A DNA stretch of 64,000 nt, from NCBI RefSeq assembly GCF_022811845.1, contig NZ_CP064269.1:1-64000 (forward strand), written 5' to 3'. The stretch comes from Bacillus pseudomycoides. Lineage in GTDB: Bacteria; Bacillota; Bacilli; Bacillales; Bacillaceae_G. How positions within the stretch are numbered: position 1 is the first letter of the stretch; each line of letters begins with the position of its first letter. Shown here in pieces: positions 1 to 8,690 of the stretch. Both the position numbers and the translations under genes were made by a program. Under the pieces are notes generated by a model that did no database searches, was not told where the DNA came from, and was given only the letters and a program-made list of their open reading frames with translations.

Positions 1-282
1 TCTCAAAAAGAATGAGACTGGTGCGATGGTTAAACTAAAGGATTTTGCTTTATTATTAACTCCTGATTATATTCTTAATGAAAATCATTATTTAAAAGGA
101 GGTCTTAACCCAAAAGGTAAGGGCTGAGGTTATTATAGTTTTTGATAATATCGAACAATTATACCAACATGTATTAGAAAAAGATTATCCAGTAGAATCT
201 AACCTTAAAACTCAATCTTGGGGAATGAAGGATTTCCGTATTAGACCCTGATGGTTATTATTTAAGGTTAACCTCATATTGA
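1..282 (+). pseudogene. VOC family protein, 3' part (redundant copy of 57591-57959)
   Basis: This is the same gene as the second VOC protein at the right end, seen from its middle to its stop. Small deletions in A and G runs and near the GTAGAC of the C terminus break the frame here, whereas the other copy is open. Treat it as a sequencing or assembly artefact of the contig end rather than a separate broken gene. Confidence 0.8.
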
Positions 283-356
283 ATTTTGAATTTTTTCTAT
301 TTGAAGTGATTATAAACTAACACTTAGATTTAAATAACTATATTGTTACTTTACAT

Positions 357-434
357 TTCTCGTTTTGGGGACAATGCAAAATACTAGCTTGATGGGTATG
401 GGGTCCCACCCACATTTTAACGAAATACGCTAAG
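357..434. repeat. IS231-type end abutting a Tn3-type 38-bp end (redundant copy)
   Basis: Same junction as 58030-58116: an outward IS231 terminus (AGCTTGATGGGTATG) runs directly into GGGGTCCCACCCACATTTTA. The Tn3-type end is three bases shorter here than in the right copy, which has the full 38 bp ending in CGCTAAG. Confidence 0.6.
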
Positions 435-449
435 CAAATTTCGACCGTG

Positions 450-805
450 AAGAGCAACTAAGGCAGCTACACCAAAAAGGAAACAGACAACTATAGCTAA
501 GGTTGAGAAGCTATAAAACGTCTAACCAAGAGCTCTAAAGCAATTAACTTCAATAGTGTGGCAGAAGCCGGAGTTAATAACCATACAGAGCTCAAAGAAC
601 GCATCAATTTCTTGCAAATCAACAAGAAAAAGCATTTGTGGACTCTAGGATTAAACGGGACGAGAACAATCAAAATGCCGTCATCGCTTCTCTTAAAAGA
701 AGAATTGAAAAGTTAGAGAAAAAGAATAAAGATCTTGAAGAAGAAAATAAGCAATTACGTGAAAAAGAAAATGAAAAGCTTACTGATTACTTCATGAAGT
801 TATAA
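450..805 (+). pseudogene. DUF6262/Tn554 TnpC-like fragment (redundant copy)
   Basis: Frameshifted view of the fragment at 58117-58507, with deletions around AAGCCGGAGTGAGTAAAG that remove part of the helix-turn-helix. The C-terminal coiled coil (EKLEKKNKDLEEENKQLREK) is intact. See the right-hand copy for the reading. Confidence 0.6.
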
Positions 806-810
806 AATTA

Positions 811-850
811 GGACCGTACATATTAGACATATCTAAAATGTACGGTCCTT
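811..850. terminator. rho-independent terminator (redundant copy)
   Basis: Inverted repeat GGACCGTACAT / ATGTACGGTCC followed by TTTTG, just after the TnpC-like fragment. Same as 58513-58554. Confidence 0.7.
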
Positions 851-901
851 TTGTTTACTAGTGGTTCACTTATCTAACCTAAAGATAAGTATGTGGTCCT
901 T

Positions 902-1561
902 TTACAATTTGAATTTCTTTTTAAGCTTCTTATATTTTCTATATGAACGTCTAACAATGTTTAACATGAAATACGGTATTTTAACAGGGAAAGGCAATTT
1001 ATAAATGAAAGGCAAGTAAAATGTAAAATATGCCTTTTCTAGGTCTCTCCACTTACTATCTTCTATTGTTTTTAAGAAATCAGATACATCGACTACATAT
1101 CCCCTTCCGTTTTCCATCATCACATTTTTCCCGTGAACATCACAAGGAGTTAATCCTTGTTCCCTTGCATACTCTAAAGCTTCATTGATATCAAGGATTA
1201 CCTGCTTAGGAATTTTAATCCCCTTATGAATAGCATCGTATAAGGTAATTTCTTTTAAACGTTTCAATACTATGAAATTTCCTCCTTTATATATAAGCTT
1301 CGAATAAGAAGGATGATTTCCGATTCTTCGGTATACTTCTGACTCTTTCAATTCCTTCTCCTTCTCGCGCGTAAACTTTCACTACCCAATCTTTGTATTC
1401 TTTGTGCATAAATACTGCGGCATAATTACCTGTCCCTAAACACCTCCAAAGTCTAGGAATATCTTTAACTACTACAGGCTCAATTCCTCCTCACTTCTTA
1501 TGCTTACCTCTTTTAATAATTCGTCCTTTATCAATCTCACAAAACTATTTATACTCATCAT
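902..1561 (-). pseudogene. small Ser/Thr protein kinase-like protein (redundant copy)
   Basis: Same gene as 58603-59264. This copy loses frame near the ATP-binding half (one A short in the run after ESEVYRRIG going upstream, and another base at the EEFEP segment) but keeps the natural C terminus KKLKKKFKL followed by a stop. The right-hand copy lacks one T there and reads through to a foreign tail. Merging both copies gives one intact kinase of about 220 residues. Confidence 0.75.
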
Positions 1562-1657
1562 TTCCACTCCGGTTTTGCTAAAAGGGGTCCCACCCACATT
1601 TTAACGAATGTTGGTGCTACCTCAATTACTATCTTAACAAATTAAAATTTTGTCTCT

Positions 1658-2276
1658 CTATTCTTTCATTCTTTCCTCATACTGTTTGGCAAGTTTATAA
1701 AATGAAGATCGTTTGATGTCATACTTTTTCATAGCTCCTACTGCTGTAATTGAACCGGATTTCCATTCCTTATAAGCTTCAATAAATTTTTCTGTTATTT
1801 CGGCAGGAGGACGTCCTAAATGTTTACCTTGTTTTCTGGCAAGAGCAATTCCTTCAGCTTGACGTTGTTTAATATCAATGCGCTCTTTTCTGCAAAGGCA
1901 GATAATATTGTCAGTGTTGCTTTTGAATTGCGCTCTGAATAACATCATTTGTACTTTCTCCAGTGTAATTGACGTTAATGTATGGTTCCTTTATAAATTG
2001 TAAATTTACTTTATGTTTTTCGTAATATCTAAATTCTTCTAATGTATCATTCATATTTCTTCCAAGTCTTGTCAAGGAGTCGAACACAATGGTATTTCCT
2101 GTACGAACAAGACGTTTTAGCATTTGATAATTCTCTCGCTCCATATTTTTTCCAGATTCTTTATCTATGAAAATATCTCGTTCTTCTATCCCTAAATCCT
2201 TCATATTCTGAATTTGCCGTTCTTCGTTTTGATCTTTACTCGAAACTCGCACATATCCAAATTTTTTATGTTTCAT
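1658..2276 (-). pseudogene. serine resolvase (redundant copy)
   Basis: Frameshifted view of the intact resolvase at 59361-59981. Two single-base deletions, in the TTTTTC and GCTTTTTG runs, split it into an N-terminal catalytic part and a C-terminal DNA-binding part. The intact right-hand copy should be used. Confidence 0.8.
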
Positions 2277-2546
2277 AAGCTACACCTCACTGTTAATTAT
2301 ACCAATAATGTCTGTAAAGGTATATGCAATAAAAGATGTCTGTAAAATTAGAACTGGACATTTATAGACGTGGATTTTATAGGTTTCTATATATCCGTAA
2401 AGGTATACTTTTACAGACGAGTTGAAGGGCTCACTTAAGACTACATACAACAAATCTAAAACGTACATTTTTAGGACATAGTTTCTAGAGTGAGTTTTTG
2501 GGGAAGTTTGTTTAATGGCAATAAAGTTGTTTAATCTCAATACATA

Positions 2547-2576
2547 AAACACCGTTCGAAAATAGAACGGTGTTTT
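2547..2576. terminator. rho-independent terminator (redundant copy)
   Basis: Stem AACACCGTTC / GAACGGTGTT with flanking A and T runs, working on both strands. Same as 60253-60283. The stretch 2281-2800 is otherwise non-coding and includes the res-like repeats upstream of the resolvase. Confidence 0.75.
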
Positions 2577-2802
2577 AAAATAATTGTTTAATTTTCTTCA
2601 TTCAATATTATTTTCTCAAAACAAACAACAATAAAGTCATTTAAGAACTAAGTGTTCTGTTCTTCCGCAATTGTACCCTTTTCTTGAATAAGTACATACT
2701 TGTATTAGCTTAGTACTTAACTTAGGACATATCGAACTAAAATCCCCTTTAGTAACAAGATACAGCACTTCACTTTAAACACTATCTATAATAGTATATT
2801 TA

Positions 2803-3902
2803 TTATCTCCATATTCTCCAAAAATCAGGTCCATAGTTCTTGTTACAAAATTCAACTGGAATTCGTGTCTTTGAAAAATTATCACCAACGTTTATCTTAT
2901 AAAATTTATTCTGTATGGGAGAACCAAAGGAAAACTCAAGTTGGCAATCAGTAAGATTAAACAAAACTGAATAAACTGTTCCAAAGTTCTCTTTATAATT
3001 ATGAATGGACAGCCCTTTCGGAAACTCCGTTGAAAGAAGTTCTTTAATTTCGCAAACAGTTCTTTTACCATTGTCACTAAATTTATTCTCTAAAATATTA
3101 TATCGTAGTTGAGATTGCTCTAGCTTGCCTGGTTCAAGATTCTCAATTTCAGGAAATAGCCCATGATTTGTTGCAATTAAATAATCTAGTTCTGCTTTTT
3201 TAACTACTTTAACTCCGTCATATGTTCCAACTAAAGCCGCCTGACCATTTGCATCTGCTAAAAGTAAATTCATATTCGTTCCCACAGGCATGTTTTTCAC
3301 AGCATAGACGGCTTCTTCAATATTTTTACACGTCTCTAGTATAGCTCTAACAACCACCATAAACTGCAACCCAGTGACTACGGGTTCTCTCATACCTAGA
3401 TATTTACCTATTGGCATGCCACACGAAGCAAACGCTACACATAGACCTTTCTCGTTTAATCCTTCACTTCGACCAAATGTAGAAACAGAGAAACCGGTAT
3501 GCATGTATCTTCCATCTACTTTAGTTGTACAAAGGCGCATATCCGAAATGTCCGGAGAGAGGTCGTAGTTTCGTAATACGTATGTTTTACCATTGGCCAT
3601 TTTTTTTGGCAAAATTGCACCTAGACTACACCCTCCAGGTATTAACCAGGCATCGTTATAAAACTTTAATTGGTTTGGTTTATAACCAAATCCTTCCGCA
3701 AAACCTCTAATTCCTCATTTAACTCCGGGCAATACTCCTCGATTTGGGCTCTCATTTCTAGATATGCTTTGTCAGAATCAGATTGTTCCCTAAAAAAAAT
3801 TTCCTTAGCGTGTGCACTTTCATAGTATTCTAATGCTTGTTGTTTTCCAATTTCATATGAACTTCCTGTAAGATAAATAAATTTCCCTGTATGCGTATTC
3901 AT
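2803..3902 (-). pseudogene. C45 family acyltransferase/peptidase (redundant copy)
   Basis: Same gene as the intact one at 60511-61611. A missing C in the stretch encoding ELEGFAEGF splits it here into an N-terminal and a larger C-terminal part. See the right-hand copy for function. Confidence 0.8.
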
Positions 3903-3962
3903 TCCAAGCTCCCCATTCTGCGTTTTAATAACAAGACATATATACCTTGCTATAAACAGAAT

Positions 3963-3987
3963 AAACTCTCCAGTAACTGGAGAGTTT
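3963..3987. terminator. terminator after MerR gene (redundant copy)
   Basis: Stem AAACTCTCCAG / CTGGAGAGTTT separated by TAA, lying between the stop of the MerR-type gene and the C45 gene. Same as 61677-61701. Confidence 0.65.
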
Positions 3988-4002
3988 ACCTCAATTCGTT
4001 AT

Positions 4003-4851
4003 TCAATTATTCTGCGTTGTTACCTTTATAAACACTTTTGTCAAAAAATCATTTGGATGTATCTCATTGTTCGGTTTAATATTTATTGGATTCACTACTT
4101 TGGATGGGACGAGTCCCCTTATGTACTGTTCCATATACATTCCTTCAACATGAAGTGATTGTTCTGCCACCCATGCCTTTAAACGATTGTAACCATAGTG
4201 AAGTTCTGAATAAGGCCCTTTTACCTCGACACATGCATACATTCCGCCAGGCATTGTCGTAAGGTGCTCCTCATTTTATCGACTTTACGGGTAAAAGTAA
4301 TTCAACATCTGCTTTCTTTTGTCTCCAGTCTTTTGATGAAAAATAGCTAGTAGCTCTCCATCCATTTTAAACTGATATGCATAAATCCTTTCAAACAGCA
4401 TTTTAACGAGTGTGTCCATTTCAACCATATTTATTGTTTTGCGAATAGACACAACCTGTATATCTTTTCGCTCCTCTATGTAACAACTTGACAGAATTGG
4501 CTCAGGAATGAATGCTTTATCATTCTTTATGAACTTTATTTGCTGGATGTTGTTAATTTGCTTGATAATTTGTTCTTGCTCATACTTTAACTCTTCTGTT
4601 TTTTTCTTTAATCTTACATTGAGATTTTTCATATCTTTACCCTTTAAAACTTGTTCAATTTCGTTTAACGAAAACTGGCAGTCTTTAAGCACAAGGATAG
4701 TCTTTAGCTCTTTCATCTTCTCGTAGTCATAGTAACGATAGCTCGTCTCTGGATCTACATAAGAAGGTTCGAGTAAACCAATGTCACTATAGTAACGAAT
4801 TGTTTTCACAGGTACATCGCACAGATTTGAAAATCTTCCGATGGTATACAT
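4003..4851 (-). pseudogene. MerR family regulator with GyrI-like C terminus (redundant copy)
   Basis: Frameshifted view of 61712-62566. Missing bases in T runs (around 4270-4330) and a missing codon near 4535 interrupt the C-terminal half. The right-hand copy is open throughout. Confidence 0.8.
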
Positions 4852-5155
4852 AGCAAAGCCCCTTTTCCAAACGACATCTATATCTAAAAAACTCGCTCCA
4901 ATTAATCCCATTATAAACCAAAAATAAATCAATCTGACACTTCAACTTTCCACTTGAAATTCTTCTTGATTTTCAATGAAATAGAACTTCAATGAAATAA
5001 CATGACTGACGTTTTTAAACAACTTTATTGTACGTCAACAAAGTTTACAGCAAAAAAACAGCGAAAATTGATTAATACCCGATTGTTCAGAAAATACTTA
5101 TTTTTGAGAGGTGATAGCTACAACAATTATATAGAGAAGTATGATATATTTGAAA

Positions 5156-5180
5156 AAGCGCCCTGTTTACAGGGCGCTTC
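5156..5180. terminator. terminator downstream of cytolysin gene
   Basis: GC-rich stem AAGCGCCCTG / CAGGGCGCTT with a TTTA loop, eight bases past the cytolysin stop and preceded by a T-rich tract on the minus strand. It closes the peptide-array/cytolysin transcription unit. Same as 62870-62895. Confidence 0.8.
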
Positions 5181-5188
5181 ACTTTTAC

Positions 5189-6719
5189 CTAATGACTAAT
5201 ATTAGCACTTGGGTATAATGTTGTTCCTCCAACTGAAACTTTAATTTCATTTGTTAATGGAACATTTTGTTCATTAATAATTGTTCTCCACCATTCCCAT
5301 GCAAGACCTGTACATTCTCTTGCTACGACTTTTACATTTTTTGAATTCGGCGGAAGTGGTATGACTGTATTGAAATGAGCAGTTCTGTCTCTGCCGTTTC
5401 CTTCCCAGGTTTTATGGGTTAGTACTTTTACCATTTTTATCATATGAGAATTCATCCCAAGATACATCAAATTGAGCAACATATCCACCAGTATGATCAA
5501 GCGTCATTTTAGCACTAGAATATTCTGTAGTTGTAGTCTCAATATAATCTGTATTGTTATGAACAGCAGCAGTTGCGTTATCTTTTAAGAAAGTGCTTGT
5601 ATATGAAATTGGGTATGCTGGATTTTTAGAACTTAATTCTGCATTATCTTTAATGATATTTCGGATTTCATTAAAATCTTTTGTAACAACCTTGTTATGC
5701 TCTTTTGCATCTCCGCCTAATACTACAGCGGTAAAGGTACTGTCTTCAAAAATATCTTTGTACTGTCCACTCGCTTCAACGCTTTGATTCTTAATTAAGG
5801 CTTTAAAAGCAGCTTGTACATCTTTACTCTTAGATGATGTTTCTAATTTCACATAAACTGTTCTACCATAAGCTACATTTGATACCATAACAGGCGGAGC
5901 CGCCTTACTTATCCCTTTACGAGTTAACTCGTCAAACGTAACACTATTATCAAAAAGGTCTGATGGATTGTTAGGTAGTTCTGCACTTACGGTATAAAAG
6001 ATTTGCTTATATGCCGCAACCATCACTTTTTTCTCTCCATTTGCAACAGCATTAAAGTCAATGTTCAGTGCATTGTCAAGATATTTAGCGTTAACATTAA
6101 GAGCACTTGCTATTTGAGATTTACTATACACCATAGATTCTGTATACTGCATTCTTGCAGGTAACGTATGTGTTTTTGAATACTTTTGATTCCAAGTAGA
6201 TACTAATTCATCTACTGCACCAGACACATTACCATATGTAGGATTTTGGACAGTAATTGTATTGTCTTTTCTCATGCCAGGTAAGTCTATACTAATATTC
6301 AAAGGTTTTCTCTTAGCTACTAACAAACTAGGTTGATTATCTGCAAAAGCTTTATTTGCAAGTTGTACTGCTCCTGGATATGTACGATTAGCCACAGAAT
6401 CAATAATCGAAATATCGACTGGTGAAGTTGTAAGTGATTTTTTCTCACGTTCAACTACTACAAATTTACCATTTGAATTTGTACTTTCTTTTGGAACAAA
6501 ACTCTACTTTATCACCATTTACTGCTAAAACCTCTTGATTATTATACTTAAGATTTGCTATACCAGTATCAATGCCACTTGCATTTTTGTTGCACCAGCC
6601 GAATTACCTGTTTTGTTTCCGCAAAGGAAATAGATGAATAACTAATAGTGCTTAAACTAACTAATAAACATGCTAATAATTTGATTCCTTTAACACTTTT
6701 TTAATTTTCAAAAATTCAT
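5189..6719 (-). CDS. clo: cholesterol-dependent cytolysin (cereolysin O/anthrolysin O type)
   Basis: Secreted pore-forming toxin that binds membrane cholesterol, oligomerises and perforates host cells. The C terminus carries the family undecapeptide ECTGLAWEWWR followed by the domain-4 end TTLYPSANISH, and the whole sequence is very close to my memory of anthrolysin O. The 5' end encodes a signal peptide (KLLACLLVSL...ISFAE) after correcting single-base gaps; the start is the ATG at 6719 behind GAAGGA. In this copy frame is lost near the start, around 6490-6600 and at 5430, while the partial copy at 62902-64000 is open at 5430 and broken elsewhere, so the real gene is probably intact at about 510 residues. 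It lies 59 bp below the six-peptide array on the same strand with no terminator between. Such cytolysins are usually chromosomal and PlcR-controlled in this group. Confidence 0.9.
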
Positions 6720-6778
6720 TCCTTCTTTTTCGTATTAAGGTATGATAATTGTTTATAAATAATTGCTGAACAATGAAC

Positions 6779-6859
6779 TTACATTACTGCTTTTAAAAGC
6801 TCTTGTACGAATGGAAGTAATCCACCGATAAATTTTAAAACTGCCATTGCGATTGCCAT
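6779..6859 (-). CDS. 26-residue hydrophobic peptide, array copy 1 (last in operon)
   Basis: Short gene with a strong ribosome site (GAGGAGGAAATCAT before ATG). The product is 26 residues: it starts MAIAMAVLKF, has Gly-Gly at 12-13, Pro at 16 and ends ELLKAVM. Charged residues are Lys9, Glu20 and Lys23 only, with no leader and no Cys. Size and character resemble staphylococcal delta-haemolysin/phenol-soluble modulins and leaderless bacteriocins. The pattern AVLK, then a two-residue small hinge and LP, also resembles melittin. Function is inferred, not known. It is the copy nearest the cytolysin gene. Confidence 0.85.
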   Translation of the reverse strand: MAIAMAVLKFIGGLLPFVQELLKAVM

Positions 6860-6941
6860 ATGATTTCCTCCTCTCATCTGTACCTTAATTCATCTTCGCT
6901 ATATAGATCATTTGTATAAATAATTGTGCTGAATAATGAAC

Positions 6942-7022
6942 TTACATTACTGCTTTTAAAAGCTCTTGTACGAATGGAAGTAATCCACCGATAAATTTTA
7001 AAACTGCCATTGCGATTGCCAT
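6942..7022 (-). CDS. 26-residue hydrophobic peptide, array copy 2
   Basis: Identical in protein sequence to copy 1 (Met5, Leu14, Leu15, Phe17 variant) and preceded by the same GAGGAGGAAATCAT ribosome site. The unit length to the next copy is 163 bp, including the conserved spacer, showing that the entire gene-plus-spacer was duplicated rather than only the coding part. Confidence 0.85.
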   Translation of the reverse strand: MAIAMAVLKFIGGLLPFVQELLKAVM

Positions 7023-7104
7023 ATGATTTCCTCCTCTCATCTGTACCTTAATTCATCTTCGCTATACAGATCATTTGTATAAATAATTGTGCTGAATAAC
7101 GAAC

Positions 7105-7185
7105 TTACATTACTGCTTTTAAAAGTTCTTGTACGAGTGGAAAGATCCCACCGATAAATTTTAAAACTGCCGTTGCGATTGCCAT
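7105..7185 (-). CDS. 26-residue hydrophobic peptide, array copy 3
   Basis: Variant with Thr5, Ile14, Phe15 and Leu17 in place of Met5, Leu14, Leu15 and Phe17; the remaining positions are the same as copy 1. Ribosome site GAGGAGGTGAAATCAT. The substitutions keep hydrophobicity, Gly-Gly, Pro16 and both lysines, so selection appears to act on the peptide and not only on the DNA. Confidence 0.85.
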   Translation of the reverse strand: MAIATAVLKFIGGIFPLVQELLKAVM

Positions 7186-7267
7186 ATGATTTCACCTCCT
7201 CTCATCTGGACCTTGATTCATCTTCGCTATACAAATCATTTGTATAAATAATTGCTGAATAACGAAC

Positions 7268-7348
7268 TTACATTACTGCTTTTAAAAGTTCTTGTACGAG
7301 TGGAAAGATCCCACCGATAAATTTTAAAACTGCCGTTGCGATTGCCAT
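7268..7348 (-). CDS. 26-residue hydrophobic peptide, array copy 4
   Basis: Same protein as copy 3. Its ribosome site reads GAGGCGGTGAAATCAT, one base different from its neighbours, so translation may be weaker. The spacer to copy 5 is three bases longer than between the first four copies. Confidence 0.85.
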   Translation of the reverse strand: MAIATAVLKFIGGIFPLVQELLKAVM

Positions 7349-7433
7349 ATGATTTCACCGCCTCTCATCTGGACCTTGATTCATCTTCGCTATACTACAG
7401 ATCATTTGTATAAATAATTGCTGAATAACGAAC

Positions 7434-7514
7434 TTACATTACTGCTTTTAAAAGTTCTTGTACGAGTGGAAAGATCCCACCGATAAATTTTAAAACTGCC
7501 GTTGCGATTGCCAT
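7434..7514 (-). CDS. 26-residue hydrophobic peptide, array copy 5
   Basis: Same protein as copies 3 and 4, with the strong ribosome site GAGGAGGTGAAATCAT. Distance to copy 6 is 166 bp, matching that between copies 4 and 5, which suggests that these arose from each other most recently. Confidence 0.85.
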   Translation of the reverse strand: MAIATAVLKFIGGIFPLVQELLKAVM

Positions 7515-7599
7515 ATGATTTCACCTCCTCTCATCTGGACCTTGATTCATCTTCGCTATACTACAGATCATTTGTATAAATAATTGCTGAATAACGAAC

Positions 7600-7680
7600 T
7601 TACATTACTGCTTTTAAAAGTTCTTGTACGAGTGGAAGGATCCCACCGATAAATTTTAAAGCTGCCATTGCGATTGCCAT
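7600..7680 (-). CDS. 26-residue hydrophobic peptide, array copy 6 (first in operon)
   Basis: First gene after the promoter. Variant with Met5, Ala7, Ile14, Leu15 and Leu17; Gly12-Gly13, Pro16, Lys9, Glu20 and Lys23 are kept. Its ribosome site is AAAGGAGGTGAAATCAT. The untranslated leader is unique sequence, so the array probably started from this copy and expanded towards the cytolysin gene. Confidence 0.85.
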   Translation of the reverse strand: MAIAMAALKFIGGILPLVQELLKAVM

Positions 7681-7721
7681 ATGATTTCACCTCCTTTTGT
7701 TGTTGCTACGATGTGATCTAT

Positions 7722-7749
7722 ATTATAGTAAGCGCTTATGCTTTATCAA
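7722..7749 (-). promoter_or_regulatory. sigma-A promoter of peptide array and cytolysin
   Basis: On the minus strand TTGATA (7749-7744) and TATAAT (7727-7722) are separated by 16 bases, about 45 bp upstream of the first peptide gene. The spacer contains TAAGCGCTTA (7729-7738), which fits the core of a CcpA cre site and could link expression to carbon supply; that part is a weak match. Confidence 0.75.
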
Positions 7750-7785
7750 TACATCCTTATATGCAATATTGCATATAAGGATGTA
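7750..7785. promoter_or_regulatory. PlcR box in a 36-bp perfect palindrome
   Basis: TATGCAATATTGCATA (7760-7775) fits the PlcR consensus TATGNANNNNTNCATA at every fixed position. It lies at the centre of a perfect 36-bp palindrome, 10 bp upstream of the -35 hexamer of the array promoter. PlcR is the chromosomal quorum-sensing activator of extracellular virulence factors in the B. cereus group. Confidence 0.85.
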
Positions 7786-8130
7786 GCAGGTTCCCTTTCT
7801 TTGTATTGTTAATAAGGGGTACGACATGTTTCAAACATTATTAAGTTGTATTTTTGAAATGAAATAGTCTAGATTTTCAGCATAGTCATAAAGTGTACTT
7901 TTTGAAATAACATATAAATTTATAATGAATCAATCTTATTCCCTTTTCGGGATTTAGGAAAATTACCCTATTAGTACAAAAATCTGTATAGAATTCTGTA
8001 TAAAAAGCCCTGCATATAAGTAAGGCTTTTCTATTTCCAAAATTGCCACCACTTTTTGTTGGGTGGCTGCAATCAATTTTTAGTCTCCTGGTTTTCACGG
8101 ATCATAGCCATTAGGTTTTGATCACGTTCA
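7786..8130. other. intergenic region without a clear gene
   Basis: I see no convincing gene. There is a weak bidirectional hairpin (AAAGCCCTGCATA...GGCTTTTC near 8006-8032) that may end transcription of the minus-strand gene at 8131, and short open stretches without ribosome sites. It separates the virulence block from the plasmid DNA-binding gene. Confidence 0.5.
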
Positions 8131-8568
8131 TTAATTTTGAAAATCCTGTTGTTTTTGCTGTTCAGTTAACCATTCCTTTAAATTTTCTTCATGTTTTTTT
8201 AGCAGTTCAGATACTCTTTCAGCAACAATTCTATCCAATTCCTGAATAGCTACAACTCCTTCTCCTACTTGGATCTGTTCAGGTTGTTGTTTAGTTATTT
8301 GGATAGGTTCAATGTCTATATATTCAGGTAATCCTTCTTTACTGAGGAGCTCAATAATTTGTTTTGTTTGGAGGTTTCTTTTATTTCTCATTTTAGCTAT
8401 AAATTGAAAAACAGGTATACATTCTTGATGAATTAAATACTTGTTCTTTTCACCTTGTTGGAAATTTAAAAAACTACCGTAGGTTTGACAGTTTCGTTTT
8501 ATAGTCATAGCTGATACTTTTATTTCCTTGGCTACTTCTTCAGCTGATAACCAGTCTTTTTGTTGCAC
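8131..8568 (-). CDS. MerR-like plasmid DNA-binding protein with coiled coil
   Basis: The N terminus (LSAEEVAKEIKVSAMTIKRN) is a MerR/excisionase-type helix-turn-helix and the last 40 residues are a charged helix, ending in a Gln-rich tail. This architecture recurs in small plasmid proteins of the B. cereus group linked to partition or copy control. The GTG start at 8568 follows a G-rich tract. Directly upstream lies a 16-bp inverted repeat that would suit autoregulation. Exact role unknown; a segregation or regulatory job is inference. Confidence 0.6.
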   Translation of the reverse strand: MQQKDWLSAEEVAKEIKVSAMTIKRNCQTYGSFLNFQQGEKNKYLIHQECIPVFQFIAKMRNKRNLQTKQIIELLSKEGLPEYIDIEPIQITKQQPEQIQVGEGVVAIQELDRIVAERVSELLKKHEENLKEWLTEQQKQQDFQN

Positions 8569-8690
8569 TGTTCAGATCACCATCCTTCTAAACATCTAAA
8601 CATCTGAACAGAAAAATAAGGGTTTCCTTGTTTTTCTGTTCAGATGGATATTTAGATAATATACAAATAGTTTAACACCTGAACATCTAA
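8569..8690. promoter_or_regulatory. inverted and direct repeats upstream of HTH protein
   Basis: CATCTGAACAGAAAAA (8601-8616) and TTTTTCTGTTCAGATG (8631-8646) form a perfect 16-bp inverted repeat. Related sites are TGTTCAGAT at 8569 and CCTGAACATC at 8678. They look like operator or centromere sites for the adjacent DNA-binding protein. Confidence 0.55.

Larger units (their letters stand above)
1..6286. repeat. left copy of terminal redundancy (matches 57670-64000)
   Basis: The left end repeats the right end in the same order and orientation. The offset between copies drifts from 57669 at the start to 57714 at the end, so this copy lacks about 45 bases net, mostly single bases in or near short homopolymers. 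Each copy is frameshifted in places where the other is open: kinase C terminus and part of the cytolysin are open here, resolvase, C45 and MerR genes are open in the other. This is the signature of overlapping ends of a circular contig from error-prone reads, not of a biological duplication. Confidence 0.9.

Noticed and set aside
2803..3902. A second, diverged set of resolvase, acylase, MerR and cytolysin genes at the left end
   Set aside because: The sequence is the same as 57.7-64.0 kb apart from scattered small indels, with no substitution pattern expected of real paralogues. It is contig-end overlap.
6779..7680. The six repeats as a CRISPR array
   Set aside because: Unit of 163-166 bp with repeats far longer than spacers, and each unit holds a start codon, a stop codon and a ribosome site.
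7750..7785. Palindrome upstream of the peptide array as a terminator
   Set aside because: No T run on either side, and its centre fits the PlcR box exactly at promoter distance.
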